Source: Dictyobacter vulcani (GTDB lineage Bacteria; Chloroflexota; Ktedonobacteria; Ktedonobacterales; Ktedonobacteraceae). From it: DNA of 64,000 nucleotides. Positions 47,325 to 55,823 of this stretch are shown one piece after another. Made by a program: the position numbers and the translations under genes. The stretch spans positions 434,001-498,000 of the forward strand of contig NZ_BKZW01000004.1 of the NCBI RefSeq assembly GCF_008974265.1, in the 5' to 3' direction. The notes beneath the pieces are model-generated. The model searched no databases, was not told the origin of the DNA, and saw nothing but the letters and a program-made list of their open reading frames with translations. The first letter of the stretch is position 1, and every line of letters starts with the position of its first letter.

Positions 47325-47566
47325 CGGCAACCTTGAAGGCTAATACGTTTCACTTAGCGCTATGTTGAGAGATGGTTCGACGTGACGAGCAAGCCAGGTG
47401 TCCGTCGAGAGGGCGCCACACGCGGAGGCCGCCCTGCGCAACGCAGCAGGGCGGCCTCCGCGTGTGGCGCCTCTCGACGGACGATCCGCTGCTTTTTTTC
47501 ACCCTATTTTTTATGGTCACAAAAGCGCTTCACCGAAACGTATTGGCGCTTGCCGCTGCCGGTACG
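47321..47566. repeat. F2 element, 246 bp
   Basis: Left end GTAGCGGCAACCTTGAAGGC plus TAATACGTTTCACTTAGCG; right end CGAAACGTATTGGCGCTTGC plus CGCTGCCGGTACG. The centre is a short perfect palindrome around GGCGCCACACGCGGAGGCCG. It supplies the exonuclease stop codon. Confidence 0.87.
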
Positions 47567-47597
47567 ATTTGACATTTCATTCTGGGGGTGTTATGCT

Positions 47598-47620
47598 ATT
47601 ACCGAACAATGTACGGAAAA
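47598..47620. promoter_or_regulatory. TetR operator, site 1
   Basis: ATTACCGAACAATGTACGGA lies just upstream of the TetR start. It matches site 2 (48264-48284) in the inverted orientation of its asymmetric bases. Probably the autoregulatory operator. Confidence 0.65.
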
Positions 47621-47635
47621 AGTGAGGTGTTCGGA

Positions 47636-48250
47636 ATGGCAGAGAAGCAAACGCCTCGCGAGCGGCGTAGGGCCAGAACGGCTCAGGCTATCCTTGATGC
47701 GGCCCTCGCCATTATTGCTGAGCAGGGTCTGCAGGCTCTCTCGATCCGCGAGATTGCGCAGCGTATCGAATATAGTCCATCGGGCCTCTATGAGTATTAT
47801 GCGAGCAAGGACGAGATCCTGGATGCGCTTATTGCTCAGGGGCTTGCACAGTTGAATGAGATGCTCGCGCACGTGCCGTCTGGGGAGAGCGCAAGCGAGT
47901 GGCTTTTTGCCATCGGAGAGGCCTATCTGGCCTTTGCCCGTGAGCACGAGCAGCTTTATGCGCTCATCTTCGGGCATATCTTTTCGCCATCTGGACTGGT
48001 AACCAGCCTCGATCAACTGCAGCACAATTCGGCCTATGGCCAGTTGCGCCACTGTATCCAGACGGGTGTGGAGCGTGGAGCGTTTATTCTCCCTTCCGGG
48101 GAAAGCATTGAGCAGCAGGTCTATAGTACCTGGGCTTTACTGCATGGACTGGCCATGTTACGCATGACACGTGTGAGCGCTGTTACAGGGATCGACGCCA
48201 TCAACCAGCAGGTGCTCCGTTCGGCTTTTGCGCACTTGAACCGTGCATGA
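47636..48250 (+). CDS. TetR/AcrR-family repressor
   Basis: 204 residues from ATG 47636 (GTGAGGTG upstream); an in-frame ATG at 47588 would place the operator inside the gene. The N-terminal helix-turn-helix is AILDAALAIIAEQGLQALSI then REIAQRIEYSPSGLYEYYAS. The rest is the TetR_C ligand/dimer domain with a WHG-like arrangement (FAREHEQLYALIFGHIF; QQVYSTWALLHGLAMLRMTR). Near-palindromic operators lie upstream of this gene and upstream of the next gene. It probably represses itself and the patatin gene until a small, perhaps lipid-like, ligand binds. Confidence 0.9.
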   Translation: MAEKQTPRERRRARTAQAILDAALAIIAEQGLQALSIREIAQRIEYSPSGLYEYYASKDEILDALIAQGLAQLNEMLAHVPSGESASEWLFAIGEAYLAFAREHEQLYALIFGHIFSPSGLVTSLDQLQHNSAYGQLRHCIQTGVERGAFILPSGESIEQQVYSTWALLHGLAMLRMTRVSAVTGIDAINQQVLRSAFAHLNRA

Positions 48251-48263
48251 TTTTTTTTATTCA

Positions 48264-48284
48264 TTACCGTACAATGTTCGGTAA
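48264..48284. promoter_or_regulatory. TetR operator, site 2 (patatin promoter)
   Basis: TTACCGTACAATGTTCGGTA with a final A: 21-bp dyad, half-sites TTACCGTACA / TGTTCGGTAA, 9 of 10 complementary. It is about 50 bp upstream of the patatin-like gene. Confidence 0.65.
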
Positions 48285-48333
48285 AAGTATACTGTTCTTT
48301 ACGCTAAATCTAGAAATATGAGGGAATGTAACG

Positions 48334-49188
48334 ATGGCAACACATGCATTAGTACTTGGCGGTGGAGGTGTAGCTGGAATTTCCTGGCAGACTGGCATAC
48401 TGGTGGGACTGGCTGAGGCCGGGATCGATGTCCGTAACGCTGATCTATTTCTGGGAACTTCGGCTGGTGCCAATGTGGCCGCGCAGATCACCAGTGGCCG
48501 GTCGTTTGAGGAACTCTTCCAGCGCCAGGTTGATCCAGCGTTACAGGCTCATGAACTGGCGCCGCAGGCGGATTTCCAGAAGATGATCGCTGACTTCACC
48601 CGTGTCCTGAATGGAGGCGGAAGCAGTGCAGAGATCCTGCAACGTATCGGCGCTCTGTCGCTAGCTGCTCCGACATTGCCTGAGGACCAACGCCGCGAGG
48701 TGGTTGTCTCACGCCTGCCAGTGCATAGCTGGCCCCAAAATCGCCTGGCTATCGTGGCGGTTGACGCCTTCAGCGGTGAGCGCACTACCTTCACCAGTGA
48801 GTCTGGAGTTGAATTAGTGGATGCGGTAATGGCCAGCAGCGCAGTGCCCTATGTCTGGCCTCCAACCACCATCAATCAGAGCCGCTATATCGATGGCGGT
48901 TGTTATTCGATGGCCAATCTGGACCTGGCCGCAGGCCTCGATAAGATCCTGGTACTCCAGCCCGAGGTCCCTGCCTTTGCCGTCATGGAAAGTCTGGAGC
49001 AGCAGATCAAGCGCCTGCAGAGCCAGGGAGCGCAGATAGAAGTGATTGCTGCTGATGAAGCCATGAAGACCGCCCTGGCCGCCGTCGGAGGCAACGCGCT
49101 TGATCCCTCCCTGCGAGCCACCGCCGCCAAACTGGGCCGTGAGCAGAGCCGTAATGAGGTGGCACGCGTGGCCGCCCTGTGGCAATAA
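48334..49188 (+). CDS. patatin-like phospholipase
   Basis: 284 residues. Oxyanion loop LVLGGGGVAGISWQTGIL near the start, nucleophile serine in FLGTSAGANVAAQ (GxSxG), catalytic Asp in YIDGGCYSMANLDLA (DGG). This Ser-Asp dyad is complete, so it is probably an active lipid acyl hydrolase in the cytoplasm. GAGGGAATGTAACG precedes the ATG. It sits under its own copy of the TetR operator, so it is the likely target of the neighbouring repressor. Confidence 0.92.
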   Translation: MATHALVLGGGGVAGISWQTGILVGLAEAGIDVRNADLFLGTSAGANVAAQITSGRSFEELFQRQVDPALQAHELAPQADFQKMIADFTRVLNGGGSSAEILQRIGALSLAAPTLPEDQRREVVVSRLPVHSWPQNRLAIVAVDAFSGERTTFTSESGVELVDAVMASSAVPYVWPPTTINQSRYIDGGCYSMANLDLAAGLDKILVLQPEVPAFAVMESLEQQIKRLQSQGAQIEVIAADEAMKTALAAVGGNALDPSLRATAAKLGREQSRNEVARVAALWQ

Positions 49189-49248
49189 ATCCAGGAAAAA
49201 CGAGCAAATCAGGCCCAATGGACGCATGAGCAAGCAACGTTCCGTGAT

Positions 49249-49388
49249 CGCAGCGACCAGCGCTAATACGTTTCGGTTAGCGAGACGTTGAGAGATGGTT
49301 CGACGTGACCAGCAAGCCAGGTGTACGTGGAGAGGGCGCCACAAAAGCGCTTCAACGAAAAATATTGGCGACCAGCGCTGCCGGTACG
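49249..49388. repeat. F2 element, short
   Basis: GCAGCGACCAGCGCTAATAC + GTTTCGGTTAGCGAG on the left; GAAAAATATTGGCGACCAGC + GCTGCCGGTACG on the right. Most of the core is deleted (GGGCGCCACAAAAGCGCTTC marks the fusion). Confidence 0.8.
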
Positions 49389-49429
49389 TAGAATTGTGAA
49401 TAAGCTCACAATGGGACGGCAATAATTGT

Positions 49430-49902
49430 GACAAAAGCATAACCCGCCGCAAGCCGCTGTGGTTTAAACCCAGGCGGATAGGCGGGTTTCTCGTGGGCTT
49501 TAGCCCTTGCTTGTTGCATAGAATGCATGGTTGGATTATACTGCATAGGTGCAACGAAGGCACGACAGCACAGGCTGTACGGCCTTAGGAAGTGTTGCCA
49601 GGCAAAATCGTTCAAGAAAAGCCTCCCACTGATGCATGCATCAGTTTTCGAAAGAGAAAGGTGTTCACCCTTTCCAGGTCGCCAAACACCCGACGTTGGC
49701 TGCACACCCGTCGGGTACGGCATGAAACGGTGAACAGGCATGGCACCGCCCTTCAAGCGAGCAGATGTGTGGATCTGTGCTTGAGTGTATTCCTCACCCA
49801 CTACGGTCTTCAACGAGTTGCCTCAACGAGGCACCGACTCAGGGGGCCGACTACGTAGGAGTGCAAGAAGCCGCCGCCCCTTCAGGGCGTGCGGAGTGTC
49901 AC
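49430..49902 (+). mobile_element. gene-less IS200/IS605 derivative carrying an omega-RNA-like end
   Basis: Left: stem AACCCGCC / GGCGGGTT (49441-49488). Right: AGAAGCC-stem-loop (CCGC CGCCCC TTCA GGGCG TGCGG)-GGAGTGTCAC at 49867-49902, the same right-end pattern as the complete element at 18311-18340. The 300 bp before the right end have no convincing protein frame but include ACGAGTTGCCTCAACGAGGC and CCGACTCAGGGGGCCGAC, stem-rich sequence of the kind found in TnpB guide-RNA scaffolds. There is no tnpA or tnpB, so it would depend on another element for movement. Confidence 0.5.
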
Positions 49903-49976
49903 GGTATTGGCATTCTTGTATGTAGGGTATGTGGGAATCTTTAATACTATGGAAAATAGTGAAAGAAGATATGATT

Positions 49977-51191
49977 ATGAACATGGATAGAATGCCAATA
50001 CGTATAACTTTGCTTCCATTATGGCTGCTAGCTGTGGTGCTGATTCTGGCACTGGCGGCCTGTGCGAATACCGGGACGACTGATGTGCCGTCTGCGACGG
50101 TAACCTCGACGCCAGCACCTACCTCTGCTACGCAGAAGATTCCGACGACGGCTGTGAAGGTGGCTTCAAATCCAGGTACATCAAAGCCTACTTTGGCACT
50201 GACTGCTATTCGTATGCTGGACCAGCATAATGGTTGGGCGTTGACGGCCAGTTCTATTCTGAAGACGGCGGATGGTGGCGCGCATTGGAAGGATGTGACG
50301 CCGGCAAATGCTGGTCTCAATCAGTATGCGAAGGGCCAGTTCATGAATGGGCAATATGCCTGGATTGCGGTTGGGCCTTATCAGATGCAGGAGGGCGCGG
50401 GCATTGTTGTGCTGCGTACCGCTGATGGTGGCGCAAGCTGGCAGCGCTCAAAAATTAATGATCCGTTGGTGAGTATCGTCGATGTTCCACATTTCCTGAA
50501 TGCTCAGCAGGGCTGGTTAGAGATATCCGCTATGCCCGATGCCGGTCACTCCGAATCCGATATCTGGCATTCAATGGATGGCGGCCAGACCTGGAGTAAG
50601 ATTGCGACCAATGTTGAAAACAACGGCCTGTACCTGGGCCATGTCACGGGCATCTCGTTCAACGATGCGCAGAATGGTATTGCTGCCGGTGATCGTGGCA
50701 CTGGTGGGGATAATAGCGTGCCATCGTTGGCGCTGACCCATAATGGTGGTCAGTCGTGGCAGGTGCTCTTGCTACCGCATGTGTTGGGTGGCTATATGGG
50801 GCTCGCGAATCAATCGCAGCCGCCGGTCTTCTTTGGCAATGTTGTTTTTCTACCTGTATTTGTGAGCACCCACACTGGTAATCTATTGATCCTGTATCGT
50901 TCAAATGATGGTGGACAGAACTGGGTTCAGACCAGCCCGGCGCATATCTTTGCCAGGAATACGTATGTGCTGGATGTCAATCATGCCTGGGCGACTGATA
51001 GTCAGAGCGGGAAGCTCTATCGCACCCGCGATGGTGGCGGTAACTGGTCCGCTGTCTCCAATAGCGCTTACAAGCTCGGTGCATTGAGTTTTACGGATGC
51101 CAATACCGGCTGGGGCATCGCTGGCCAGCAGCTCTTGCATACCAGCGACGGTGGCGCGAGCTGGCAGCCAATCCATTATGCCATCGCCTGA
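49977..51191 (+). CDS. BNR/Ycf48-like beta-propeller lipoprotein
   Basis: About 404 residues from ATG 49977 (GAAAGAAGATATGATT upstream). Lipoprotein signal with lipobox LALAAC. A Thr/Ser/Pro-rich spacer of about 40 residues follows, then six or seven blades with the repeated Asp-box pattern: KTADGGAHWKDV, RTADGGASWQRS, HSMDGGQTWSKI, LTHNGGQSWQVL, RSNDGGQNWVQT, RTRDGGGNWSAV and HTSDGGASWQPI. It is an extracellular, membrane-anchored propeller. The partner or ligand is unknown; the sialidase active-site residues are not evident. Confidence 0.87.
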   Translation: MNMDRMPIRITLLPLWLLAVVLILALAACANTGTTDVPSATVTSTPAPTSATQKIPTTAVKVASNPGTSKPTLALTAIRMLDQHNGWALTASSILKTADGGAHWKDVTPANAGLNQYAKGQFMNGQYAWIAVGPYQMQEGAGIVVLRTADGGASWQRSKINDPLVSIVDVPHFLNAQQGWLEISAMPDAGHSESDIWHSMDGGQTWSKIATNVENNGLYLGHVTGISFNDAQNGIAAGDRGTGGDNSVPSLALTHNGGQSWQVLLLPHVLGGYMGLANQSQPPVFFGNVVFLPVFVSTHTGNLLILYRSNDGGQNWVQTSPAHIFARNTYVLDVNHAWATDSQSGKLYRTRDGGGNWSAVSNSAYKLGALSFTDANTGWGIAGQQLLHTSDGGASWQPIHYAIA

Positions 51192-51197
51192 GCATTC

Positions 51198-51929
51198 TTA
51201 CGTGAGGCCCCATTGCGTCTGCAGGCGCTGGATGGCCTCACGGGCCTCGAGCATGCTAACATCGGTGCAATCGCGATAGTAGCGGATGGCGAGCAGGATA
51301 TAGCCTGCCGTGAGCAGAAAGCGCAGCGCTTGCGGATCGGGATCGCGTTTCCCCTCTGAGAGGAGATCGGTGTTCCCGTCCTCAATCAACTGCTCGATCT
51401 GCTGGACAACCTCCCGCGCTACTTCTGTGGATGATGCGGTGCTGAGGCAGAAGTAGGCCATGGCGTCCTCGCGACAATTGGCCTGCAGCAGAAAATAGAT
51501 CACCAGCGGATCCGCATGTCCGGGTCCGCTGGTCTCTATGCTCAGGCCAGCATAAGCGATGGCTTCTACCGCCTCCAGCCAGCTACAGGACTCCTGTTGC
51601 TGATAGAGCGTAATGGCTCGCGCACGTAGCGCATAAAGCAGTTGTGCCTGTGGCTGGACTAACGCCTCTACCAGCGCTGGCCGTACCACCGACAGTGCCC
51701 TGATCAATCCACCCTGGACCTGTGCCTGTCTGATCTGATTGGCTAATAGGGGCGCGTGCTCGCGGAGCACCTCTGGTTGCCATGGCCTGGGTGCAGCCAC
51801 AATCCTTGCGGGTTGCGTTGGCTTTTCTAGCTGCTCATGACGTGGCGCTCGCCGTGCGCGGGCCGCCCACATCGACGGCACAAAAAGCAGCAAAAAGATA
51901 ATCAGGATCCAAAATAACAACCAGGCCAT
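51198..51929 (-). CDS. membrane-anchored helical protein, unknown
   Basis: 243 residues from ATG 51929 (AGAAGGATTAGAATTCTT upstream). One N-terminal helix (AWLLFWILIIFLLLFVPSMW), a basic stretch, then an all-helical domain with two long Leu/Ala/Gln-rich segments (QIRQAQVQGGLIRALSVVRP; SWLEAVEAIAYAGLSIETSG). No enzyme motif. It converges on the propeller lipoprotein gene with a 6-bp gap. Confidence 0.65.
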   Translation of the reverse strand: MAWLLFWILIIFLLLFVPSMWAARARRAPRHEQLEKPTQPARIVAAPRPWQPEVLREHAPLLANQIRQAQVQGGLIRALSVVRPALVEALVQPQAQLLYALRARAITLYQQQESCSWLEAVEAIAYAGLSIETSGPGHADPLVIYFLLQANCREDAMAYFCLSTASSTEVAREVVQQIEQLIEDGNTDLLSEGKRDPDPQALRFLLTAGYILLAIRYYRDCTDVSMLEAREAIQRLQTQWGLT

Positions 51930-52062
51930 AAGAATTCTAATCCTTCTTTTATTATGTACATGCTTGCTACGCCTGCATTGTAGCATATATTGAAGAGTAT
52001 GTACATATTAAATAAGGCATCGTTGGCGTCCGAGTAAGCGGATGCTTACTCATTCGTGAACT

Positions 52063-52517
52063 GGTCGCAGCCACCAGGACCAATACGTTTCGCTTAAGCC
52101 CAGGGACGGTTTGATCCCTAGAGGAGATGAACGAAAGGAGGTTCGACCCTTTGGGTCGATTGGTTCCCTGCATACTATCCTTGCTTGACCATGAGCAAGC
52201 TATGCCATGTGAGGCAATGCGTTCGTGTGGGAGGAGACAATCGACCCAAAGGGTCGAACCTACCATTTGTATCTCTCTTGATCATTTTTGCATGCGTTGC
52301 TTCATGATCATGCCACCATTGTAGCCATTCCATCCATAACCGAAATGTATTGGCGCTGGTCGCTGCGATCAGTTGAGGTCCGAGCCAGCAACACGAAGAG
52401 AGGATGGGTCATCGTTTCCAGGGACATGCTCGTATGCCGACAGGCCGCAGCGACCAGCGCTGCCGGTACTTTATTATCTCCTAACCGAAACGTATTGGCC
52501 ACCAGGACTGCCGCTAC
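52063..52517. repeat. F2 element with nested F1, about 455 bp
   Basis: Left GTCGCAGCCACCAGGACCAA + TACGTTTCGCTTA; right TAACCGAAACGTATTGGCCA + CCAGGACTGCCGCTAC. An F1 copy lies at 52137-52263, and a second inner F2-type arm pair lies at 52340-52490. The right end supplies the isochorismatase stop codon. Confidence 0.83.
52137..52263. repeat. F1 element, copy 8
   Basis: Arms AGGTTCGACCCTTTGGGTCG and complement; the hairpin stem is identical to copy 3, which is also nested in F2. Confidence 0.83.
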
Positions 52518-53043
52518 GAGGCGAAATGGATTTCGCTGGTTGGTTGCACGCGTACTCTGTGCTCTCCTGCCCAGAAGCCGTTGAGGGTTTCGTTGTAGAA
52601 GGCGATGATTTGTTCCGCGGCAGGGTCTCGCTATCATCGGTGGTGTGGGCATCGCTGACCAGCAGTACGTCGTAGCCGGAAGCAACTGCCCGACGCGTGG
52701 TGGTATCCACACACATCTGTGTCTGCGCCCCGGTGATGATCAGGCGTTTGATGCCGCGTGCCGTTAACACCTCCTGCAGACGTGTCTCATGAAAAGCATC
52801 GGGTGATTTTTTCTGGATGGCAGGCTCACCCTCGCGTGGCGCAACGGTCGGGTGAATCTGCCACCATGGTGTTCCTGGCTGCATGGCGGGGTCAGTGTGC
52901 TGCACATAAATCACCGGCGTCCCACTGTTACGGGCACGCTCCAACAACAACTGGATGTTTGCCAGTACCTCATCGCGGCGATAGGCTTCTCCCACTACAC
53001 CAGGCTGGACATCGATTACTACCAGAGCTGTTTCCGCGTTCAT
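52514..53043 (-). CDS. isochorismatase-like cysteine hydrolase, frameshift near 52645
   Basis: About 176 residues joined. Catalytic Asp in TALVVIDVQPGVV, catalytic Lys region in QKKSPDAFHETRLQEVL, cysteine in GAQTQMCVDTTTRRAVASGY: the triad of the isochorismatase/nicotinamidase superfamily. After one missing G (near CCTGCCGCGG) it continues AEQIIAFYNETLNGFWAGEH and ends EIHFAS at TAG from the F2 repeat. ATG 53043 follows GAGAAGGAGTCG. The substrate, an amide or vinyl ether, is not predictable. Confidence 0.87.
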
Positions 53044-53137
53044 AGATCACGACTCCTTCTCGTTTTTCAGGCATATGTTGTTTTATAGCCACCCATTCTT
53101 CTCGGCACAGGCAAAAGCGGTAATTGGATTCCTTCCC

Positions 53138-53868
53138 TTATTCGTAATAATCAGGGAGTTGTTTGAGGGTGGACCATTGTGGACTGTCGTGGCCGAAGAC
53201 GACGAGAGAGACGTGTTTCTTCTCGACCAGGTCCAGGAGTTTATGGGTGCTGGCAATGGCGCTGGCTCCGTCGAGGTCCATGGGGCCGACGGCGCGTCAG
53301 GATTGAAGTGGGCCTGCATGGTGACGGCGTCGATGGCCAGCAGGACGGGTCCGCTTTCGGGAAGGTGTACGAGGATGGCCTGGTGGCCGGGCACGTGTCC
53401 ACTGGTCTCGATGAGGTCGATGCCGGCAGGAGTTCCAGGTCGCCGTCGATTAACTGGTAGCGGGTGGCGGGCAGGTCCCATTGTGAGCGCGTGGAGATGA
53501 AGCGGGGATGACCGGCCAGCGCGACCTCGTGTTGCAGGCGCTGCGTGACAAGCTGTGCTTTAGGGAAGGACCCATTGTTGCCAGCGTGATCCAGGTCGTA
53601 GTGCGTGCAGATCAAAATATCGATGTCTTCGGGCTGAACGCCGATCATGGCCAGTTGCTCAATGACGTTTTTCTTATATTCTATTCGGAGCTGGCCAGCC
53701 CGCCTGCCGGCAACTGAGCATCGGGGGGAGTCCGCTATCAATCAGGATGTTCTTGCCGTTATTGGTCTGGATCAGATAACAGGGCACCGGTACTTCAAGC
53801 GAACCGATCGCCATAGTTGCGACTTGCATCAGGTAGAGGCGGTGGGGATTTGAGGCGCTGGTTGTCAT
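53138..53868 (-). CDS. metallo-beta-lactamase-fold lactonase-like hydrolase, frameshifts
   Basis: About 243 residues. MTTSASNPHRLYLMQVATMA starts the first piece, which carries NILIDSGLP. The second piece carries the metal motif ILICTHYDLDHAGNNGSF. The third carries LIETSGHVPGHQAILVHLPE and LLAIDAVTMQ; a last piece gives VVFGHD and ends near TLKQLPDYYE at TAA 53138-53140. Breaks lie near 53700, 53430 and 53260. It closely parallels the intact paralogue at 60531, which shows the true reading frame. By resemblance to AttM/AiiB-type enzymes it may hydrolyse acyl-homoserine lactones; this is inference. Confidence 0.8.
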
Positions 53869-54147
53869 ATTACGATATCTTTCTATATAAAAAATACGAT
53901 TTTTAAAATAAGCGAGGAAGCAGGTCATTATCCTTATGCTCATCAGACATGGTGCCTGTGAGCAGTATAACATGCTCAGAGGGCTCTAAAAATAGTACTC
54001 TTATGCTGCCAGTATAGATGCAATGGTCGTGCATGGATGGGAAGAGTTGGGGATGTATTGTGTGTGTGGATGGCTGGATTTTTTTTCGGGTTGCTTTTCC
54101 ATAACAGCTGTGATAAAAAAAGGTAAGTATAGTTGTTTACACCTTAA

Positions 54148-54723
54148 ATGGCGGTATTGATGAAAACAAAAAAGCCTGTCTATTCCCATCTGCTGGCTGC
54201 GCTGTGTGCTATCTGTGTGATTATTGTGGATCAGTGGACCAAAAATATGGTGGTTGAGCGCCTGAGTCCGCCGGATAGTGGACGCATCGTCTCGTTGCTC
54301 GGGGATTATCTCTCACTCTATTATATCCAGAACTGGAATTCAGCTATGGGCCTCTTCACCAACCCCATCCTGCTGGTCATCCTGATCTCTGTGGCAATGC
54401 TGGTCCTGGTCACTTTATATATTCGCTGGTTCAGTCGTGGACCCCTCGTCTACAAAATTCTCTTCGGCCTGATCATGGGTGGTGCGATTGGGAATCTTCT
54501 GGATCGCTTTATTCGTGGTGGTTATGTGGTGGATTTTATCTACTTCCGCATCCCGCAGATCGGCTTCAAATTCTATATATTCAATGTTGCGGATGCGGCT
54601 ATTTCCGTAGCCGTATTTCTCTTATTTGTTTTCATGCTCTTTACGGACATCCGCCAGCCCAAAAAGCCAGAGACGGTTAGCACTGTCCAGTCTCTCACCC
54701 CCGCAGGCTCTGAGAAGCCCTAG
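54148..54723 (+). CDS. lspA: lipoprotein signal peptidase (signal peptidase II)
   Basis: 191 residues, four membrane helices. Catalytic aspartates are in GGAIGNLLDRFIRGGYVVDF and in FNVADAAISVAVF; DQWTKNMVVERL is the family N-terminal motif. It cleaves signal peptides of lipoproteins in the cytoplasmic membrane, for example the binding protein and the propeller lipoprotein in this window. The start could be ATG 54148 or 54160; neither has a strong site. A terminator hairpin follows. Confidence 0.93.
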   Translation: MAVLMKTKKPVYSHLLAALCAICVIIVDQWTKNMVVERLSPPDSGRIVSLLGDYLSLYYIQNWNSAMGLFTNPILLVILISVAMLVLVTLYIRWFSRGPLVYKILFGLIMGGAIGNLLDRFIRGGYVVDFIYFRIPQIGFKFYIFNVADAAISVAVFLLFVFMLFTDIRQPKKPETVSTVQSLTPAGSEKP

Positions 54724-54744
54724 TTTTCCCTGCATAATCATCAC

Positions 54745-54778
54745 TGGTCTGCTTTCAACCTGGATTGGAAGCAGACCA
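54745..54778 (+). terminator. intrinsic terminator-like hairpin after lspA
   Basis: Arms TGGTCTGCTT (54745-54754) and AAGCAGACCA (54769-54778), 14-base loop, followed by TAAATAAAAAG. Confidence 0.65.
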
Positions 54779-54789
54779 TAAATAAAAAG

Positions 54790-55068
54790 TCATCTCATGC
54801 TCGGATGGAAGCGCCGGTAGGCCCATTCATGGTCCGCAGGCTCCAGAAAGCCGATCAAATCATTCATGGCGTCATTCCATTCATTCAGCAAGACATGCTG
54901 TGCCCGCACCACCGCTTCCCGTTGATCCAGGACCTTGATTGCTCCCCACCACGATTCCTGTGCCAGCATACGCTCCATCAATTCAGCCATCTGGTCCTCG
55001 AGATAACGGATCCTGACCGTCAAATCCTCCACGCGCCCAAACGCCTCTTCATATGTCGCTGCCTTCAT
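54790..55068 (-). CDS. small coiled-coil protein, unknown
   Basis: 92 residues from ATG 55068, which has an excellent GGAGGTGTGCTG site; the longer frame upstream lacks one. Residues about 8-50 (EEAFGRVEDLTVRIRYLEDQ; MAELMERMLAQESWWGAIKV) have heptad spacing for a coiled coil. The C-terminal part is acidic and helical. No family was recognised. It converges on lspA. Confidence 0.6.
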   Translation of the reverse strand: MKAATYEEAFGRVEDLTVRIRYLEDQMAELMERMLAQESWWGAIKVLDQREAVVRAQHVLLNEWNDAMNDLIGFLEPADHEWAYRRFHPSMR

Positions 55069-55275
55069 CAGCACACCTCCGATAAATCCAACCATAAGCA
55101 AACGCCTATCCCAAACCACCACCCTATATACACCCCAATTCCCCCATGTCAAACACAGCCAGCCAGCCTGCCGACCTGTCCGTGTGCGAGCATGTTTGAT
55201 CATTGGATGTTGTGGCGAAAGCATCCATGCCGATAAATGGATCAATTACATGAAATGAGCAAGAAAAGCGAAAAT

Positions 55276-55456
55276 GTAGGTTCGGGTCTTGCACCCGATT
55301 GGCTCCCTATGCTTTCCTTCCCTTTATCATGATCAAGCCGCTTCAAGCCTCGCTGTATATCTCTTTCATTCTGGAGGTGATAACCCTGCATTGCGTGATC
55401 TCGGTGGGGCGAGGTTGGTGTGTGGGGAGCCAATCGGCCTCAAGGGCCGAACCTAC
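55276..55456. repeat. F1 element, copy 9
   Basis: Left arm GTAGGTTCGGGTCTTGCACC with stem CGGGT/ACCCG; right arm with stem TCGGCC/GGCCGA, ending GAACCTAC. The two arms of one element have different but self-complementary stems. Confidence 0.85.
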
Positions 55457-55823
55457 GGTAGCGAGAGCCTGCATTGCGGCATTTATTGTTAAATTGCTGG
55501 CAAAGTTGCGTTTTCCTCTCACAATTGAACGGCCTGTGCTGAAATTCCATAAAGTATCCTTCTAATAAACTCTACAATATTGCAGAAATGTCATAAAAAT
55601 TATTAAGAAAATATATATAGATTTTTATGCATTGTATGATATTGTTGACGACTAGATTTTATAAGCCGTATAATGGTTACATATTATTGTTGTATCTATT
55701 GGATAGAATAACGAGCATAAAGATGTAGTGAGGGATCGCGATGACCCTGGCAAGGGTGCGCTATTTTCCTGGCACATCATATAGAGATAGAAAATCGTTT
55801 ATCGCGTAGAAGGGAAAGGTCGT
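55457..55823. other. AT-rich intergenic region, no gene
   Basis: Long A/T stretches around 55560-55720. It probably contains the promoter of the secreted-protein cluster. No repeat or RNA gene was recognised. Confidence 0.4.
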
